Notes under the pieces: generated by a model
Seen by the model: the letters and a program-made list of their open reading frames with translations, nothing else
Databases searched by the model: none
Told to the model about the DNA's origin: nothing
Program-made: the position numbers and the translations under genes
Shown here: positions 36,028-46,154 of the stretch, piece by piece
Layout of the letters: each line of letters opens with the position of its first letter
How positions within the stretch are numbered: position 1 is the first letter of the stretch
NCBI RefSeq assembly: GCF_000389635.1
Contig: NC_021182.1
Span: 1,054,001-1,118,000, forward strand
Direction of reading: 5' to 3'
Origin: Clostridium pasteurianum BC1
Lineage (GTDB): Bacteria > Bacillota > Clostridia > Clostridiales > Clostridiaceae
DNA length: 64,000 nucleotides

Positions 36028-36086
36028 CATAAACCATTAGTATTGGCATAAGTTTATTATAAAATTGCTGATGCTGATGGTTTAAC
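36028..36086 (+). repeat. Inverted repeat in the spacer before the dihydropyrimidinase gene
   Basis: TAAACCATTAGTATTGGC pairs with GCTGATGCTGATGGTTTA. The rest of this 480-base spacer is AT-rich without recognised features. Confidence 0.5.
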
Positions 36087-36327
36087 ATTTTTAAATGTGA
36101 CCAAAGTATATTTACAAAATAAATATAAAATAAATTACTGATAGTTGAGGATATTTTCAATTATGGCATGAGCTTTTATTTAGTTTGGATAAAGCAAAAA
36201 GTAAATTGGCATATAACTTATCATATTTTTAAGTAAAATTAATTATGGAAAATAGTAATTATGTATAAAAATATATAATTACTTTATATACACAAATAAT
36301 AAAGATAGATTATGAGGGGGATTTTTT

Positions 36328-37692
36328 ATGGATACAATAATTAAGAATGGAACTATAGTCACAGCTACGGATACTTTTAAGGCTGATGTGGCAATTAAAG
36401 ATGGGAAAATAGAGGCTATAGGACATAATATACATGCAGAAAACGCAAAAATAATAGATGCAGAGGGAAAATTGATTTTACCTGGGGCTATAGATGCACA
36501 TACTCATTTGGCAATGCCTTTTGGAGGTACAGTTTCTTCTGATGATTATGAAGCAGGAACAAGAGCAGCTGCTTGTGGTGGAGTTACTACAGTGTTTGAT
36601 TTTGCGCTTCAGACTAAAGGTGAGGGTATTCTTGAAACGGCAGCTAGAAGGGATAAGCTTTGTGCACCAAAGGCCTGCGTAGATTATGCTTTTCATGTGG
36701 CAATTACAGATTTAAGACCAGAAGTATTAGAGGAGATTCAAACAGCGGTGGATTATGGAATACCTAGTTTTAAGGTGTTTATGGTTTATAAAAAAGAAGG
36801 GCTTATGGTTGATGATGGTGTTTTTTATAAAATATTGCAAAAATCAAAGGAGACAGGTGCTCTTATAAGTGTCCACGCTGAAAATCCAGATTTAATAGAT
36901 TTGAGAATAGAAGAATTTTTAAACGAAGGAAAAACTTCAGCTTGGTATCACTATTTGAGCCGTCCTGAATTTGTAGAAGCAGAAGCTGATAAGAGGGCAA
37001 TACATTTGGCAAAATCTCTGAAAGCTCCTTTGTATATAGTACATCTTGCAAATAAAGAGGGTATGGAGGAAGTTAAAAAAGCAAGAGATGAAGGCTATGA
37101 AATTTATGCAGAAACTTGTCCTCAATATCTTAATTTCACTAGTGAGGTTTATAAGAGAGAAGATGGAAGAAATTTTGTATGTTCTCCGCCTATAAAGGGA
37201 CAGGAAAGTCAAGATGCCTTGTGGGAAGGTATAAAGACAGGAGATATAACAACTATAGCTACAGATCATTGTCCATTCAAAAGCTATGAGAAGGACTGGG
37301 GAAAAGATAATTTCACAAAGATTCCAAATGGCTGCATGGGTATAGAGAATATGTATCCTTATATGCTAAGTGAAGCTAATAAAGGAAGAATTTCTTTTAA
37401 TAAGGTTGTAGAACTTTGCTCAAGTAATCCTGCAAAGATATTTGGCTGTGCACCAGCAAAAGGAAGCATAAATCCAGGTAGTGATGCAGATATTGTAATT
37501 TATGATCCTGATAAGAGTTTTGTAGTTTCAAAGGATAATATGCATTCTGATGTGGATCACACTATTTGGGAAGGTACTGAGCTTAAAGGGTATCCTGTTA
37601 TGACTCTTTCAAGAGGTCGTGTTGTGTTTAAGGATGGAGAATTCCTGGGAAAACCTGGATGGGGCAAAATGCTCAAACGTAGAAGAAAATAG
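36328..37692 (+). CDS. Dihydropyrimidinase/D-hydantoinase
   Basis: A 454-residue cyclic amidohydrolase of the usual family length. The metal-binding motif is DAHTHLAMPFGG near residue 56. SFKVFMVYK carries the lysine that is carboxylated, SVHAENPD and IVHLANKEG the next histidines, and TIATDHCPF the catalytic Asp. It opens the ring of dihydrouracil to N-carbamoyl-beta-alanine. It starts after GAGGGGG. Together with the dehydrogenase genes downstream and the ureidopropionase upstream it gives the full reductive route. Confidence 0.92.
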   Translation: MDTIIKNGTIVTATDTFKADVAIKDGKIEAIGHNIHAENAKIIDAEGKLILPGAIDAHTHLAMPFGGTVSSDDYEAGTRAAACGGVTTVFDFALQTKGEGILETAARRDKLCAPKACVDYAFHVAITDLRPEVLEEIQTAVDYGIPSFKVFMVYKKEGLMVDDGVFYKILQKSKETGALISVHAENPDLIDLRIEEFLNEGKTSAWYHYLSRPEFVEAEADKRAIHLAKSLKAPLYIVHLANKEGMEEVKKARDEGYEIYAETCPQYLNFTSEVYKREDGRNFVCSPPIKGQESQDALWEGIKTGDITTIATDHCPFKSYEKDWGKDNFTKIPNGCMGIENMYPYMLSEANKGRISFNKVVELCSSNPAKIFGCAPAKGSINPGSDADIVIYDPDKSFVVSKDNMHSDVDHTIWEGTELKGYPVMTLSRGRVVFKDGEFLGKPGWGKMLKRRRK

Positions 37693-38130
37693 TTATCACT
37701 TGAAGTGGTGATTTAGAGTTTTGATGAGGGTGTTTTAAAATAAGTCTCAAAACTTGGTATGACTTGTACATCTAGGATATCCCTCATTTCATAAAGTAAA
37801 TCTAACCTTGCCTTAGTTTAAAATACTATGACTTTTAAACTCCCTTCGCTCAGACAGTAAAAGTCACCTAACGTATTTTAAAGTCCGCAAGGTAAGGTTT
37901 ACTAGTTATTCATTCGAAGATATCTGCTATGTACAAGTCATACCAATGAGACCTATTTTAAAATCTAATCATGAAAGTTAAGGTACTTCAGGAAGTCACT
38001 TAACGTGTTTGAAACACGTAAAACTAAGATTTTCTAATATTCATTTCAGGATATCTGCAATGTACATGCCATATCAGTTATACCTACTTTAAACTCTGAC
38101 AATGAAAGTTAAATTATTTCAAGTGATGTT
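37693..38130. repeat. Nested long palindromes downstream of the dihydropyrimidinase gene
   Basis: Arms at 37732-37784 (GTCTCAAAACTTGGTATGAC, then TTGTACATC) are mirrored at 37919-37965 (GTACAAGTCATACCAATGAG). Inside, 37796-37815 pairs with 37887-37906 (ACCTTGCC/GCAAGGT), and inside that TTTAAAATAC pairs with GTATTTTAAA. Outer arms at 37694-37725 and 38088-38128 (TCACTTGAA/TTCAAGTGA; AGAGTTT/AAACTCT) suggest a second, older layer. The whole spacer can fold into one extended structure. No protein is encoded. Confidence 0.7.
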
Positions 38131-38473
38131 TGAGGACGGGTGTATAAAGCAATACAAATATATTAACACCAATGAATAGATAAGAATTGATGATTTTAGC
38201 AGTATAATGGAGCCTAATGCATCTAAATCGGCCATATAGAAATTTGCTGCTTTTAAAGATATAAATTTTTATTAATTCATATGTTAGGATAAGTTCATTG
38301 TTAATTTGATTGAAAATTTACAATATTGTAATTATTAATGTGTGAGTATATAAATATTTAATTTAGAAATATACTGCAAAATTAGCAGTTTAGTATATAG
38401 AATAGTATGGATGTAATTAGAGAAGATAATTACTGGATAAACAAAATTAATGGGGAAATGGAGGAAAATTATT

Positions 38474-38800
38474 ATGATTAAAAAGAAAGTGACAAAAACT
38501 ATGATTATAGAAGAAACAGCAAGATGTCTTTTGTGTTATGATGCACCTTGCAGTAAGGCATGCCCGGTGGGATTTGATCCAGCTAAGAATATGAGATCTG
38601 TTAGATTTCAAAACTTTAGAGGGGCTGGAGAGGCTGTAAAGAGAAATAGTGAATTAGTAGGAAAATGCGGTGAAGCTTGCAATAATGGAAGGTTTTGTCA
38701 GAGAAATTGCATACGAGGAAAGATAGATAGACCTATTCAGATAAATATGGTGCACGAGTTTTTAATGGAAGATAAAAATAAGAGTGAGGAGGATGCTTAA
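38474..38800 (+). CDS. Fe-S domain protein related to the N-terminus of dihydropyrimidine dehydrogenase (PreT-like, truncated form)
   Basis: A 108-residue protein matching only the N-terminal alpha-helical Fe-S domain of PreT/GltD-type proteins: [19 protein letters not shown] near residue 20, then [18 protein letters not shown]. The FAD and NAD(P)H domains that normally follow, about 300 residues, are absent, and there is no frame remnant because the preA-like gene starts two bases after the stop. The eight-cysteine pattern suggests one or two [4Fe-4S] clusters. It probably forms an electron-entry subunit with PreA, taking electrons from ferredoxin or another carrier rather than NADPH. The ATG at 38474 has GGAGGA upstream; the ATG at 38450 lacks a site. 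Confidence 0.85.
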   Translation: MIKKKVTKTMIIEETARCLLCYDAPCSKACPVGFDPAKNMRSVRFQNFRGAGEAVKRNSELVGKCGEACNNGRFCQRNCIRGKIDRPIQINMVHEFLMEDKNKSEEDA

Positions 38801-38801
38801 T

Positions 38802-40010
38802 ATGAGAGATCTATCAATTGAATTTTGTGGCGTGAAGTGTGAAAATCCATTTTTCCTTTCTTCTTCAGTGGTTGGAAATAATTTTGAAATGTGTGCAAAA
38901 GCTCTAGAAATGGGATGGGGAGGAGTGGTTTTTAAGACAATTGGATTTTATGTTGCAAAGGAGGTTTCTCCACGTTTCGATACCATAGGTAAAGAGGGAA
39001 CTCCTTTCATAGGTTTTAAAAATCTTGAACAGATTTCAGAACATTCTTTAGAGGAAAATTTGGAGTGGATGAGGCAGATTAAAGAAAAATATCCAAATAA
39101 AATTTTAGTAGCATCTATAATGGGCCAAGATGAGGAGGAATGGACTGAACTTGCAAAGTTAGTCACAGAAACAGGTGCGGATATAATAGAATGTAATTTT
39201 TCATGTCCTCAAATGGCAGACAATAATATGGGGTGTGATGTTGGACAGAATCCGGAATTAGTTAAAAAATATTGTGAGGCAACGAGAAGGGGAACAAATT
39301 TACCTATACTTGCTAAGATGACACCTAACATAGGAAATATGGAGATCCCAGCAATTGCTGCTATGGAAGGTGGAGCAACAGGTCTTGCTGCAATAAATAC
39401 CATTAAAAGTATCACTAAAATAGACTTAGATAGTTTCCTATCCTATCCAATAGTCAATGGTAAATCTTCTGTTTCAGGATATTCAGGTAAAGCTGTTAAG
39501 CCTATAGCACTAAGATTTATACATGATTTAGCAAAAAATGAAACACTCAAAGGTGTGCCCATAAGCGGCATGGGAGGCATTGAAACCTGGGAAGATGCTG
39601 CAGAATTTATACTGCTTGGCTCTACCAATATTCAGATAACTACAGCTGTAATGCAGTATGGCTATAGAATAATTGAAGATTTAATAAGTGGACTATCTTA
39701 TTATATGGAGGAGAAAGGTTTTAATAAGCTCCAGGATATGGTTGGACTTGCTCTTAAAAATATAGTTCCTGCTGAAGAACTGGATAGAAGTTTTATTTTA
39801 TATCCTTCTTTTGATGAAAATATTTGTGTAGGCTGTGGGAGATGTTATATTTCCTGTTATGATGGAGGTCATCAGGCTATAAAATGGGATGCAGATAATC
39901 GAAAACCAATTTTACTTAGTGATAAATGTGTAGGTTGTCATCTATGTGCTAAAGTGTGCCCGGTAATGGCTATAAGTTCAGAAAATATTAAGTATAAAGA
40001 TATAGGCTAG
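38802..40010 (+). CDS. preA: Dihydropyrimidine dehydrogenase catalytic subunit (PreA)
   Basis: A 402-residue protein, close to E. coli PreA in length. An FMN-binding TIM barrel (residues 1-310; [17 protein letters not shown] with the catalytic cysteine loop) is followed by a C-terminal double [4Fe-4S] ferredoxin domain ([19 protein letters not shown], then [13 protein letters not shown]). It reduces uracil and thymine to the 5,6-dihydro forms. It starts behind AGGAGG, one base after the stop of the small Fe-S gene, so the two are translationally coupled and probably form one complex. Confidence 0.93.
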   Translation: MRDLSIEFCGVKCENPFFLSSSVVGNNFEMCAKALEMGWGGVVFKTIGFYVAKEVSPRFDTIGKEGTPFIGFKNLEQISEHSLEENLEWMRQIKEKYPNKILVASIMGQDEEEWTELAKLVTETGADIIECNFSCPQMADNNMGCDVGQNPELVKKYCEATRRGTNLPILAKMTPNIGNMEIPAIAAMEGGATGLAAINTIKSITKIDLDSFLSYPIVNGKSSVSGYSGKAVKPIALRFIHDLAKNETLKGVPISGMGGIETWEDAAEFILLGSTNIQITTAVMQYGYRIIEDLISGLSYYMEEKGFNKLQDMVGLALKNIVPAEELDRSFILYPSFDENICVGCGRCYISCYDGGHQAIKWDADNRKPILLSDKCVGCHLCAKVCPVMAISSENIKYKDIG

Positions 40011-40222
40011 ATTGTAGTTAGAAAAGCTAAGTAACTAATTTTTATAAATTTAAAAATTAAAAAATTACAATAGAATATTTAATCAATGTATAAATTAAAT
40101 TTTTATATAAACATATAATCTTAGCCAATGTAAATGATTTCGCATCATTTGTTAAAATATCAAATATAAATATTGTTTATTGATAATTTAACATAAAAAT
40201 ATAAAATTTTTTAAAAAATGTA

Positions 40223-40251
40223 TTGATTTTATTATTAAAAGATAATATACT
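40223..40251 (+). promoter_or_regulatory. SigA-type promoter of nifH
   Basis: TTGATT, a 17-base spacer and TATACT, about 110 bases before the nifH start. The remaining spacer (40011-40222) is AT-rich with no recognised element. Confidence 0.55.
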
Positions 40252-40360
40252 CATATTAACGCAGTTTTATTGCTGAATTTTAATAAATATTAATATGATC
40301 GTAAATTTTATTACACAGAATTAAAATAATAAATTTAATTTGTTTAGGAGGATTTTATAA

Positions 40361-41182
<822 letters not shown>

Positions 41183-41265
41183 GATATATTAAATAGCGGA
41201 CTTATCATAAAGTCTAAATTTAATATGAACTTTTAAGATTATATTGATACTTATGTTCATAAATA

Positions 41266-41304
41266 AAATCACTATGAAATTATACTAATTTCATAGTGAT
41301 TTTT
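41266..41304. terminator. Terminator of nifH
   Basis: AAAATCACTATGAAAT and ATTTCATAGTGATTTT arms. It is bidirectional, shared with the convergent regulator gene, and similar in its arms to the terminator at 10557. Confidence 0.88.
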
Positions 41305-41359
41305 AATTACAAGATTGATAGATGTTCTGGATGATTAAATCTTAAAATATTGCTATATT

Positions 41360-42397
41360 TTAAATTTCAACTATTTTACCAGTTTCACTTAAATCATATC
41401 CACCAATTCCATCTAATTCTATTCTAAAATTTTCTGAGTTGAGTATTTCAATTAATGCTTTAAAGGGGAGATTATTTAGATCTTCTTTTTTTATAACAAG
41501 ATCATATTTTTCTTTTTGTAGAGGTATAAAATCTATTCCCTGTACTTGAAAAGCTGCTTTTTCAATTCCAAGACCCAAATCTGCCTTACCACTGGAAACA
41601 ACACTTGCTACAGTTAAATGGGTTAGATATTTTTCATTGTAACCTTTTATATCTTGACTTGAAATTCCAAGAAGCTTTAAATGCTGATCAAGAAGTACTC
41701 TGGTGCCTGATCCATTTTCCCTATTTGCAATAGTAATATCCTTACGTCTTAAATCTTCCCAGTTTTTTATTTTTTTGGGGTTTCCCTTTTTTACATAAAA
41801 GCCCTGGGTACGAGAAGATAAATGCACTATCACTGCGGGAATTCCAGGAAGAAGCTTTTCAATATAAGGTATATTATATTCTCCTGTTTTACCATCCCAT
41901 AGATGGCAGGTGGCAATCTGTGCTTCACCTTCGTACAGGCTTACTAAACTCTTGTAACTGCTAACACAGGAAAGCATGGTTTTTGCTCCTTTAGGATGGC
42001 TGGATAGATAGCGTGATAGTATATCTAAAAGTACATCTTCTCCGGCCATTAGTACAATGTTGTTATTGAGTATTGTATTATAGTTAGTTTTTATTTGTTC
42101 TTCTCCATTGGAGTTATATGTTTTTATAATATCATTATTATTGAAATTAAGTATAGGAGTACTATTTATAGTTTTATTTTTACTAATATTGTTATTATTA
42201 AATCCTTTGATATTAACATTATTTAAATTTTTTGATCTATTTTTATAATCCTCTACATCACTTTGTTCTACCCTGACTCTTCTGCCGATTCTGTAGGCAT
42301 TAAGCTCTCCTCGCTTAATCAATTCATATACAGTTGTCTTCGCAATTTTTAAAATATCAGCTACTTCTTGTGGTGTTAGTGAAGAATTTTCACTCAT
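41360..42397 (-). CDS. HTH plus periplasmic-binding-protein-like regulator (molybdate-type sensor)
   Basis: A 345-residue cytoplasmic regulator. An excisionase/AlpA-like helix-turn-helix is at residues 5-55 (TPQEVADILKIAKTTVYELI). An asparagine-rich linker follows at about 56-95. The C-terminal PBP_like domain related to ModA/phosphate-type binding proteins is at about 110-345 (RRKDITIANRENGSGTRVLL, DLGLGIEKAAF). Such proteins sense small oxyanions or cofactors and control molybdoenzyme or nitrogen-fixation genes. Convergence with nifH suggests, but does not prove, a link. A palindrome just upstream may be its own operator. A truncated second copy lies at 61959. Confidence 0.85.
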   Translation of the reverse strand: MSENSSLTPQEVADILKIAKTTVYELIKRGELNAYRIGRRVRVEQSDVEDYKNRSKNLNNVNIKGFNNNNISKNKTINSTPILNFNNNDIIKTYNSNGEEQIKTNYNTILNNNIVLMAGEDVLLDILSRYLSSHPKGAKTMLSCVSSYKSLVSLYEGEAQIATCHLWDGKTGEYNIPYIEKLLPGIPAVIVHLSSRTQGFYVKKGNPKKIKNWEDLRRKDITIANRENGSGTRVLLDQHLKLLGISSQDIKGYNEKYLTHLTVASVVSSGKADLGLGIEKAAFQVQGIDFIPLQKEKYDLVIKKEDLNNLPFKALIEILNSENFRIELDGIGGYDLSETGKIVEI

Positions 42398-42414
42398 AAG
42401 GAATTTCCTTTCTA

Positions 42415-42451
42415 ATTATAATTATTGTATTATCAATACAACAATTATAAT
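42415..42451. promoter_or_regulatory. Palindrome upstream of the HTH-PBP regulator gene
   Basis: ATTATAATTATTGTAT is mirrored, with two mismatches, by AATACAACAATTATAAT 18 bases upstream of the start codon. It is a likely operator for autoregulation. Confidence 0.5.
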
Positions 42452-42654
42452 GCTTTTTTACTATTAAGTAAAATATAATAGTTTAATTGCAGTTTATATT
42501 TAAAAACATATTGATTTTAAAAAATTACATTATTATAATAATAACTATGAATAACGAATAAAAACAAATAATAATGAACTTAAATGAAGCATATTATCAA
42601 ATTGTTATAAACATAGTTATTATAATTAATTAAAAGTGGATTAATTAAAAATAA

Positions 42655-42697
42655 AATCCATGGATAATGTATAGGCTTTAACATTATCCATGGATTT
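42655..42697. terminator. Terminator after the envelope protein gene
   Basis: AATCCATGGATAATGT and ACATTATCCATGGATT arms with A and T runs on both sides. It ends minus-strand transcription from 42734. Confidence 0.88.
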
Positions 42698-42733
42698 ATT
42701 TAATGAATATAATAAAAGTCTTGCTAGTTTAAG

Positions 42734-43768
42734 TTACTTTAGTGTTGTACTCTCTAATTTACCATTATCTAAGGAAAGAACTTCCTTATCAGTTATACTC
42801 AATAAATTACCCTTATAGGTGGTTTTTCCACTGGACTGTTCATCTATTACATAGCTGTTGCTAGGATATTTTATATAAATTTTGCCGGCATTAGTTATTA
42901 TTATATTATCTTTATTCACAGGGCTTTCCAGGTTTGTTTGATGCCACTGTGATACGGAAGTAGCTCTAGAGCCATATAATATATTAGTTACTGTACCATT
43001 TTTAAGAGCTCCCATGTATACATTCTCATTATCATCCGTACTAAGTATGCAATAATTTTCATTATCTATGCTTTTATTTTCATTGGTAAATCTTATAACA
43101 CCATTACTTAAATCCTCGTATACAAGACCTGGGTTATTTTTAAAAGTTTTCATAGTACCAATTTTTCTTGAGGTAATTAAAGAACTCATATTACCATTTA
43201 CATCATTGAAGAAAATACTGCTGGTTTCATTGGTTTTTAAAGTTTTAATATAGAAGGTATTCATAGCTGTAGAAAATTCTATATCAGAAATTTTATCTCT
43301 ACTGCTAGTTAGATTAAGTTTTATGGCTGCATTAGAGGAGTCTGTAGGACTCTCTTTACTGTTAGTATCTGCATTATAGGTGTAAATACTAATCTCAGTT
43401 GGATCGTCAAGAGATTTTTCACATAAAATTATTATGTTTATATCTGGCAGCCATTTGCTGTATACCTGTTCATTGTTTTTTTCCGAAGGTACTGTTTCTA
43501 CTGAACCGCTACTGGTATTAACTACATTTAATTTATTATTTTCATAGTAGGATATGTATTGTCCATCAAAAGATGATTCTATTTTAGTAGCAGCTAAAGG
43601 GATATTGATATTTATCTTTTTGGCTGGGGTTTTATCTTCAATTTTTATTTCTGTGGTTTTAGTGTTTAGTAAAGAGGTTCTGTAGTATCTATCAGCAGCA
43701 AAAAACACTGCACTTTGTAATACTATAGCAATTATACTCCAAATTATTATATTTTTTATCCATTTCAT
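42734..43768 (-). CDS. Membrane-anchored extracytoplasmic protein, beta-propeller-like
   Basis: A 344-residue protein with one N-terminal membrane anchor (residues 5-26, IIIWSIIAIVLQSAVFFAA) and a long outside domain. That domain is made of repeated beta-type segments (SSFDGQYISYYENNKLNVV; SKWLPDINIIILCEKS; GLVYEDLSNGVIRF) resembling the blades of WD40/TolB-like propellers. No catalytic motif is seen. It lies 15 bases after the phosphodiester glycosidase-like gene on the same strand, so the two probably act together at the cell surface. Confidence 0.7.
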   Translation of the reverse strand: MKWIKNIIIWSIIAIVLQSAVFFAADRYYRTSLLNTKTTEIKIEDKTPAKKININIPLAATKIESSFDGQYISYYENNKLNVVNTSSGSVETVPSEKNNEQVYSKWLPDINIIILCEKSLDDPTEISIYTYNADTNSKESPTDSSNAAIKLNLTSSRDKISDIEFSTAMNTFYIKTLKTNETSSIFFNDVNGNMSSLITSRKIGTMKTFKNNPGLVYEDLSNGVIRFTNENKSIDNENYCILSTDDNENVYMGALKNGTVTNILYGSRATSVSQWHQTNLESPVNKDNIIITNAGKIYIKYPSNSYVIDEQSSGKTTYKGNLLSITDKEVLSLDNGKLESTTLK

Positions 43769-43783
43769 ATCAGTAATTCTCCT

Positions 43784-44767
43784 CTAAGGCTCTACATATA
43801 AGGAAGTGGCAACATATCTTTCACCATTCCAGCTGTGAGTATTATTTATTACCTTGCCATTATAGTACATGGTAGAAGAAAAGCCTCCATCCAAACTTGT
43901 TGCATTAACAGCACCATATTTTAGCATTAAATCCTGAACGTCTTTCAGACTGGCACCTGAATCAATAAAATTTTTTCTCCCATCAAGTACTAAAAATAAA
44001 ACTGTACCATCGGCAGTTTGGCCTATAGCTGTACGGGGATTTAAACCTGCTGAAGTACTATCCGATATCTGCCCTTTACCCTTAATGACTAGAGTTGGTG
44101 GTATGAAGCAAACTGCTTCTGAAACATCCATACTTTTTAAGTCGTTTATACTGTAATCACCAACTATGAGCTGTCCTGATTTTGTGAAAGCTGTTACACT
44201 TTCCTTTTTATCCATATTAACATTACTTGTAGGATATATAATATTTCCATTGGATATTACAAAGCCACCAGGATAAGCTGCTGAGCCACCATAGGTTTGA
44301 GATTTGTTATCTGTAAAGGCACCTCCATTTATTGCAGCTAGAGCATTATGCTCCTTTGCCATTTCGCTGGTTCTTTCTCCTTCTGTTCCCAATTTTTTTG
44401 TCCATGCAACTTTTATTTTATAGGTGGATGGTATGGAAAGTAAATATCCACTATATCTGCCAGAATCAGATTTTACCTCATAACGGGTAATTTTATCACT
44501 TTCATTTTTTACAATTTTAACATTATTGATATTCTCTTTTTGGGTATTATTAAGAGTATTTTTATTTATTATATTATTGATTTCATTTTGAGATAAAAAT
44601 GAAGTTACCAAATATTGATGCCTTGTACCCATTATAGTAGCAACTACAATTTTCTTTAGGGTGTTAAAGGGGCCTTTATAAATATAGAAAGGTGAAGTTA
44701 TGAATATGAAAACCATTTCATAAACTAAAAAACATACAACGATTTTAAATTTAATTTTTTTAAACAA
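43784..44767 (-). CDS. Phosphodiester glycosidase family protein (NAGPA domain)
   Basis: A 327-residue exported protein. A single N-terminal membrane segment (VVCFLVYEMVFIFITSPF) precedes a linker and the NAGPA/DUF2233 domain (AAINGGAFTD near residue 135, NPRTAIGQTADGTVLFLVLDGR and NATSLDGGFSSTMYYNG). The domain removes GlcNAc or other sugars from phosphodiesters in wall polymers or capsules. I choose the TTG at 44767, which has AAAGGAGG upstream; the ATG at 44815 lacks a site. It heads a two-gene unit with the propeller-like protein. Confidence 0.85.
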   Translation of the reverse strand: MFKKIKFKIVVCFLVYEMVFIFITSPFYIYKGPFNTLKKIVVATIMGTRHQYLVTSFLSQNEINNIINKNTLNNTQKENINNVKIVKNESDKITRYEVKSDSGRYSGYLLSIPSTYKIKVAWTKKLGTEGERTSEMAKEHNALAAINGGAFTDNKSQTYGGSAAYPGGFVISNGNIIYPTSNVNMDKKESVTAFTKSGQLIVGDYSINDLKSMDVSEAVCFIPPTLVIKGKGQISDSTSAGLNPRTAIGQTADGTVLFLVLDGRKNFIDSGASLKDVQDLMLKYGAVNATSLDGGFSSTMYYNGKVINNTHSWNGERYVATSLYVEP

Positions 44768-44889
44768 ATTTTTTCCTCCTTTGTGTATTGTATCTTTGTA
44801 ATATATCAGTTTCAATTAGAAGTAGATATTTAATCAATAATAGTTAATATACCGAATTAAAAAATAGATATTTTGTAATGAAAATGGGT

Positions 44890-45083
44890 CTATCCGATGA
44901 CTACCCAATCTAATACTCCCATGGCACTCTGTGAAAATGGGAGTGAAGAGTGGCTACGTCCCTGGATAACGATTCACCCTAAAGGACAACGATTTCTAAG
45001 TATCAAAAATACCCATACTAAGAACTCTGTTAGTAACCATGAGGTGGAAAAAAACTCCATCTGATACCAAGAACTCTGTTTAT
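44890..45083 (+). repeat. Structured repeat family R, copy 5
   Basis: CTATCC GATGACTA, perfect hairpin ACTCCCAT/ATGGGAGT, then ACGTCCCT GGATAAC, followed by ACGATTTCTAAGTATC and two AAGAACTCTG-ending hairpins. The short insert between the arms contains GCACTCTGTGAAA, as in copies 1 and 6. Confidence 0.75.
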
Positions 45084-45145
45084 AAAATATGTACTAATTT
45101 ATATATTAAAAGTGTAGTATATTTATGTCAAGAAAATATATAAAT

Positions 45146-45213
45146 AGTTCATATAAACTTAGCAAAGTATGAACTTCTAATAAATAAGATCCATTGATCA
45201 ATTATTAATTAAA
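45146..45213 (+). repeat. Degenerate remnant of repeat family R
   Basis: GTTCATATAAACTTAGC and AATAAGATCCATTGATC resemble the second hairpin module of copies 3 and 4. The match is weak. The rest of 45084-45472 is AT-rich with no gene. Confidence 0.35.
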
Positions 45214-45472
45214 TATAAAAAATAGAGTGTAATAAATTGAATATTAGTGTATTATATTTATATAACTTATTGATCAACACATCTTTCTTCTTGAGAGTAC
45301 ACTCTCATAAAGTTTAGATGAATTTTTTAGAATGGTATAGATGTTGTAATAAATAAATGTATATATTATAACAACTAGCCGTTAGATTAAATTTATTATT
45401 ATATTAGGCATGTATTCAGAACTAATATATGATATTAGTTATTTTATGTGCGTTAGTAGGAGGATGATGAAA

Positions 45473-45826
45473 ATGGAAAGAGAATTAGAAGAAGTTTATG
45501 CAGAGAAACAGAGGGATTTAGTAGATTATCTTGATAAGCATAATATAAAAGTTTTATATGGATTAAATGTTGTTGAACCCAATAGTCTTATGGGAAAGAC
45601 ACAATATTTGTTTGTGAATGAGAAAGACAGAGAGGCTTTGGCTGAAAAAATTGAAAAAGATAAGTTTGAGAAATACGAAGTAACTAATTTTGATAATCTG
45701 TACTATGGTAATGTTGTTCCAAGTTTATGTGGTAGTAATGGTGTAGAGTTTGGAAGTATTGCCAGTCTTCTTAAATTTAAACAGGAATTAAAATTTATAA
45801 TAATACCAGTGGAATATGTAGAATAA
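45473..45826 (+). CDS. Hypothetical protein, 117 residues
   Basis: No family is recognised. The soluble, charged protein begins MERELEEVYAEKQRDLVDYL and contains KVLYGLNVVEPNSLMGKTQYLF and SLCGSNGVEFGSIASLLKF. Helix-strand alternation suggests a small globular domain. I choose the ATG at 45473 behind AGGAGG. It is a single gene with a strong terminator downstream. Confidence 0.65.
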   Translation: MERELEEVYAEKQRDLVDYLDKHNIKVLYGLNVVEPNSLMGKTQYLFVNEKDREALAEKIEKDKFEKYEVTNFDNLYYGNVVPSLCGSNGVEFGSIASLLKFKQELKFIIIPVEYVE

Positions 45827-45841
45827 AAATAAACTGGGTAA

Positions 45842-45889
45842 ATGAACCACCTCAAAGTGCATGAATATGCACCGGAGGTGGTTTTTTTA
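45842..45889 (+). terminator. Strong rho-independent terminator
   Basis: AACCACCTC and GAGGTGGTT with an inner GTGCAT/ATGCAC stem, followed by TTTTTTT. Confidence 0.93.
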
Positions 45890-46154
45890 TATGGTTTAAT
45901 TTACCCATAGAATGTTTAATAAATAGAATATTGTTGATATATGAATAAATAATGGATGTATAGAGAATATTTACCCATTGAAAAATGGAGCAATGAAATA
46001 TATACTAGTGGCAGACAAGCTTTATCCAGAGAAGGACTTCATGAAAAATGTAAATCCAATTCTTCTCTAATTGAGACATATTTAAATAATAGTATATTTA
46101 TTTGTGTATCTCTAAAAAGAAAGATATATTCAATTGTTGAAAGGAGAAATTTTG

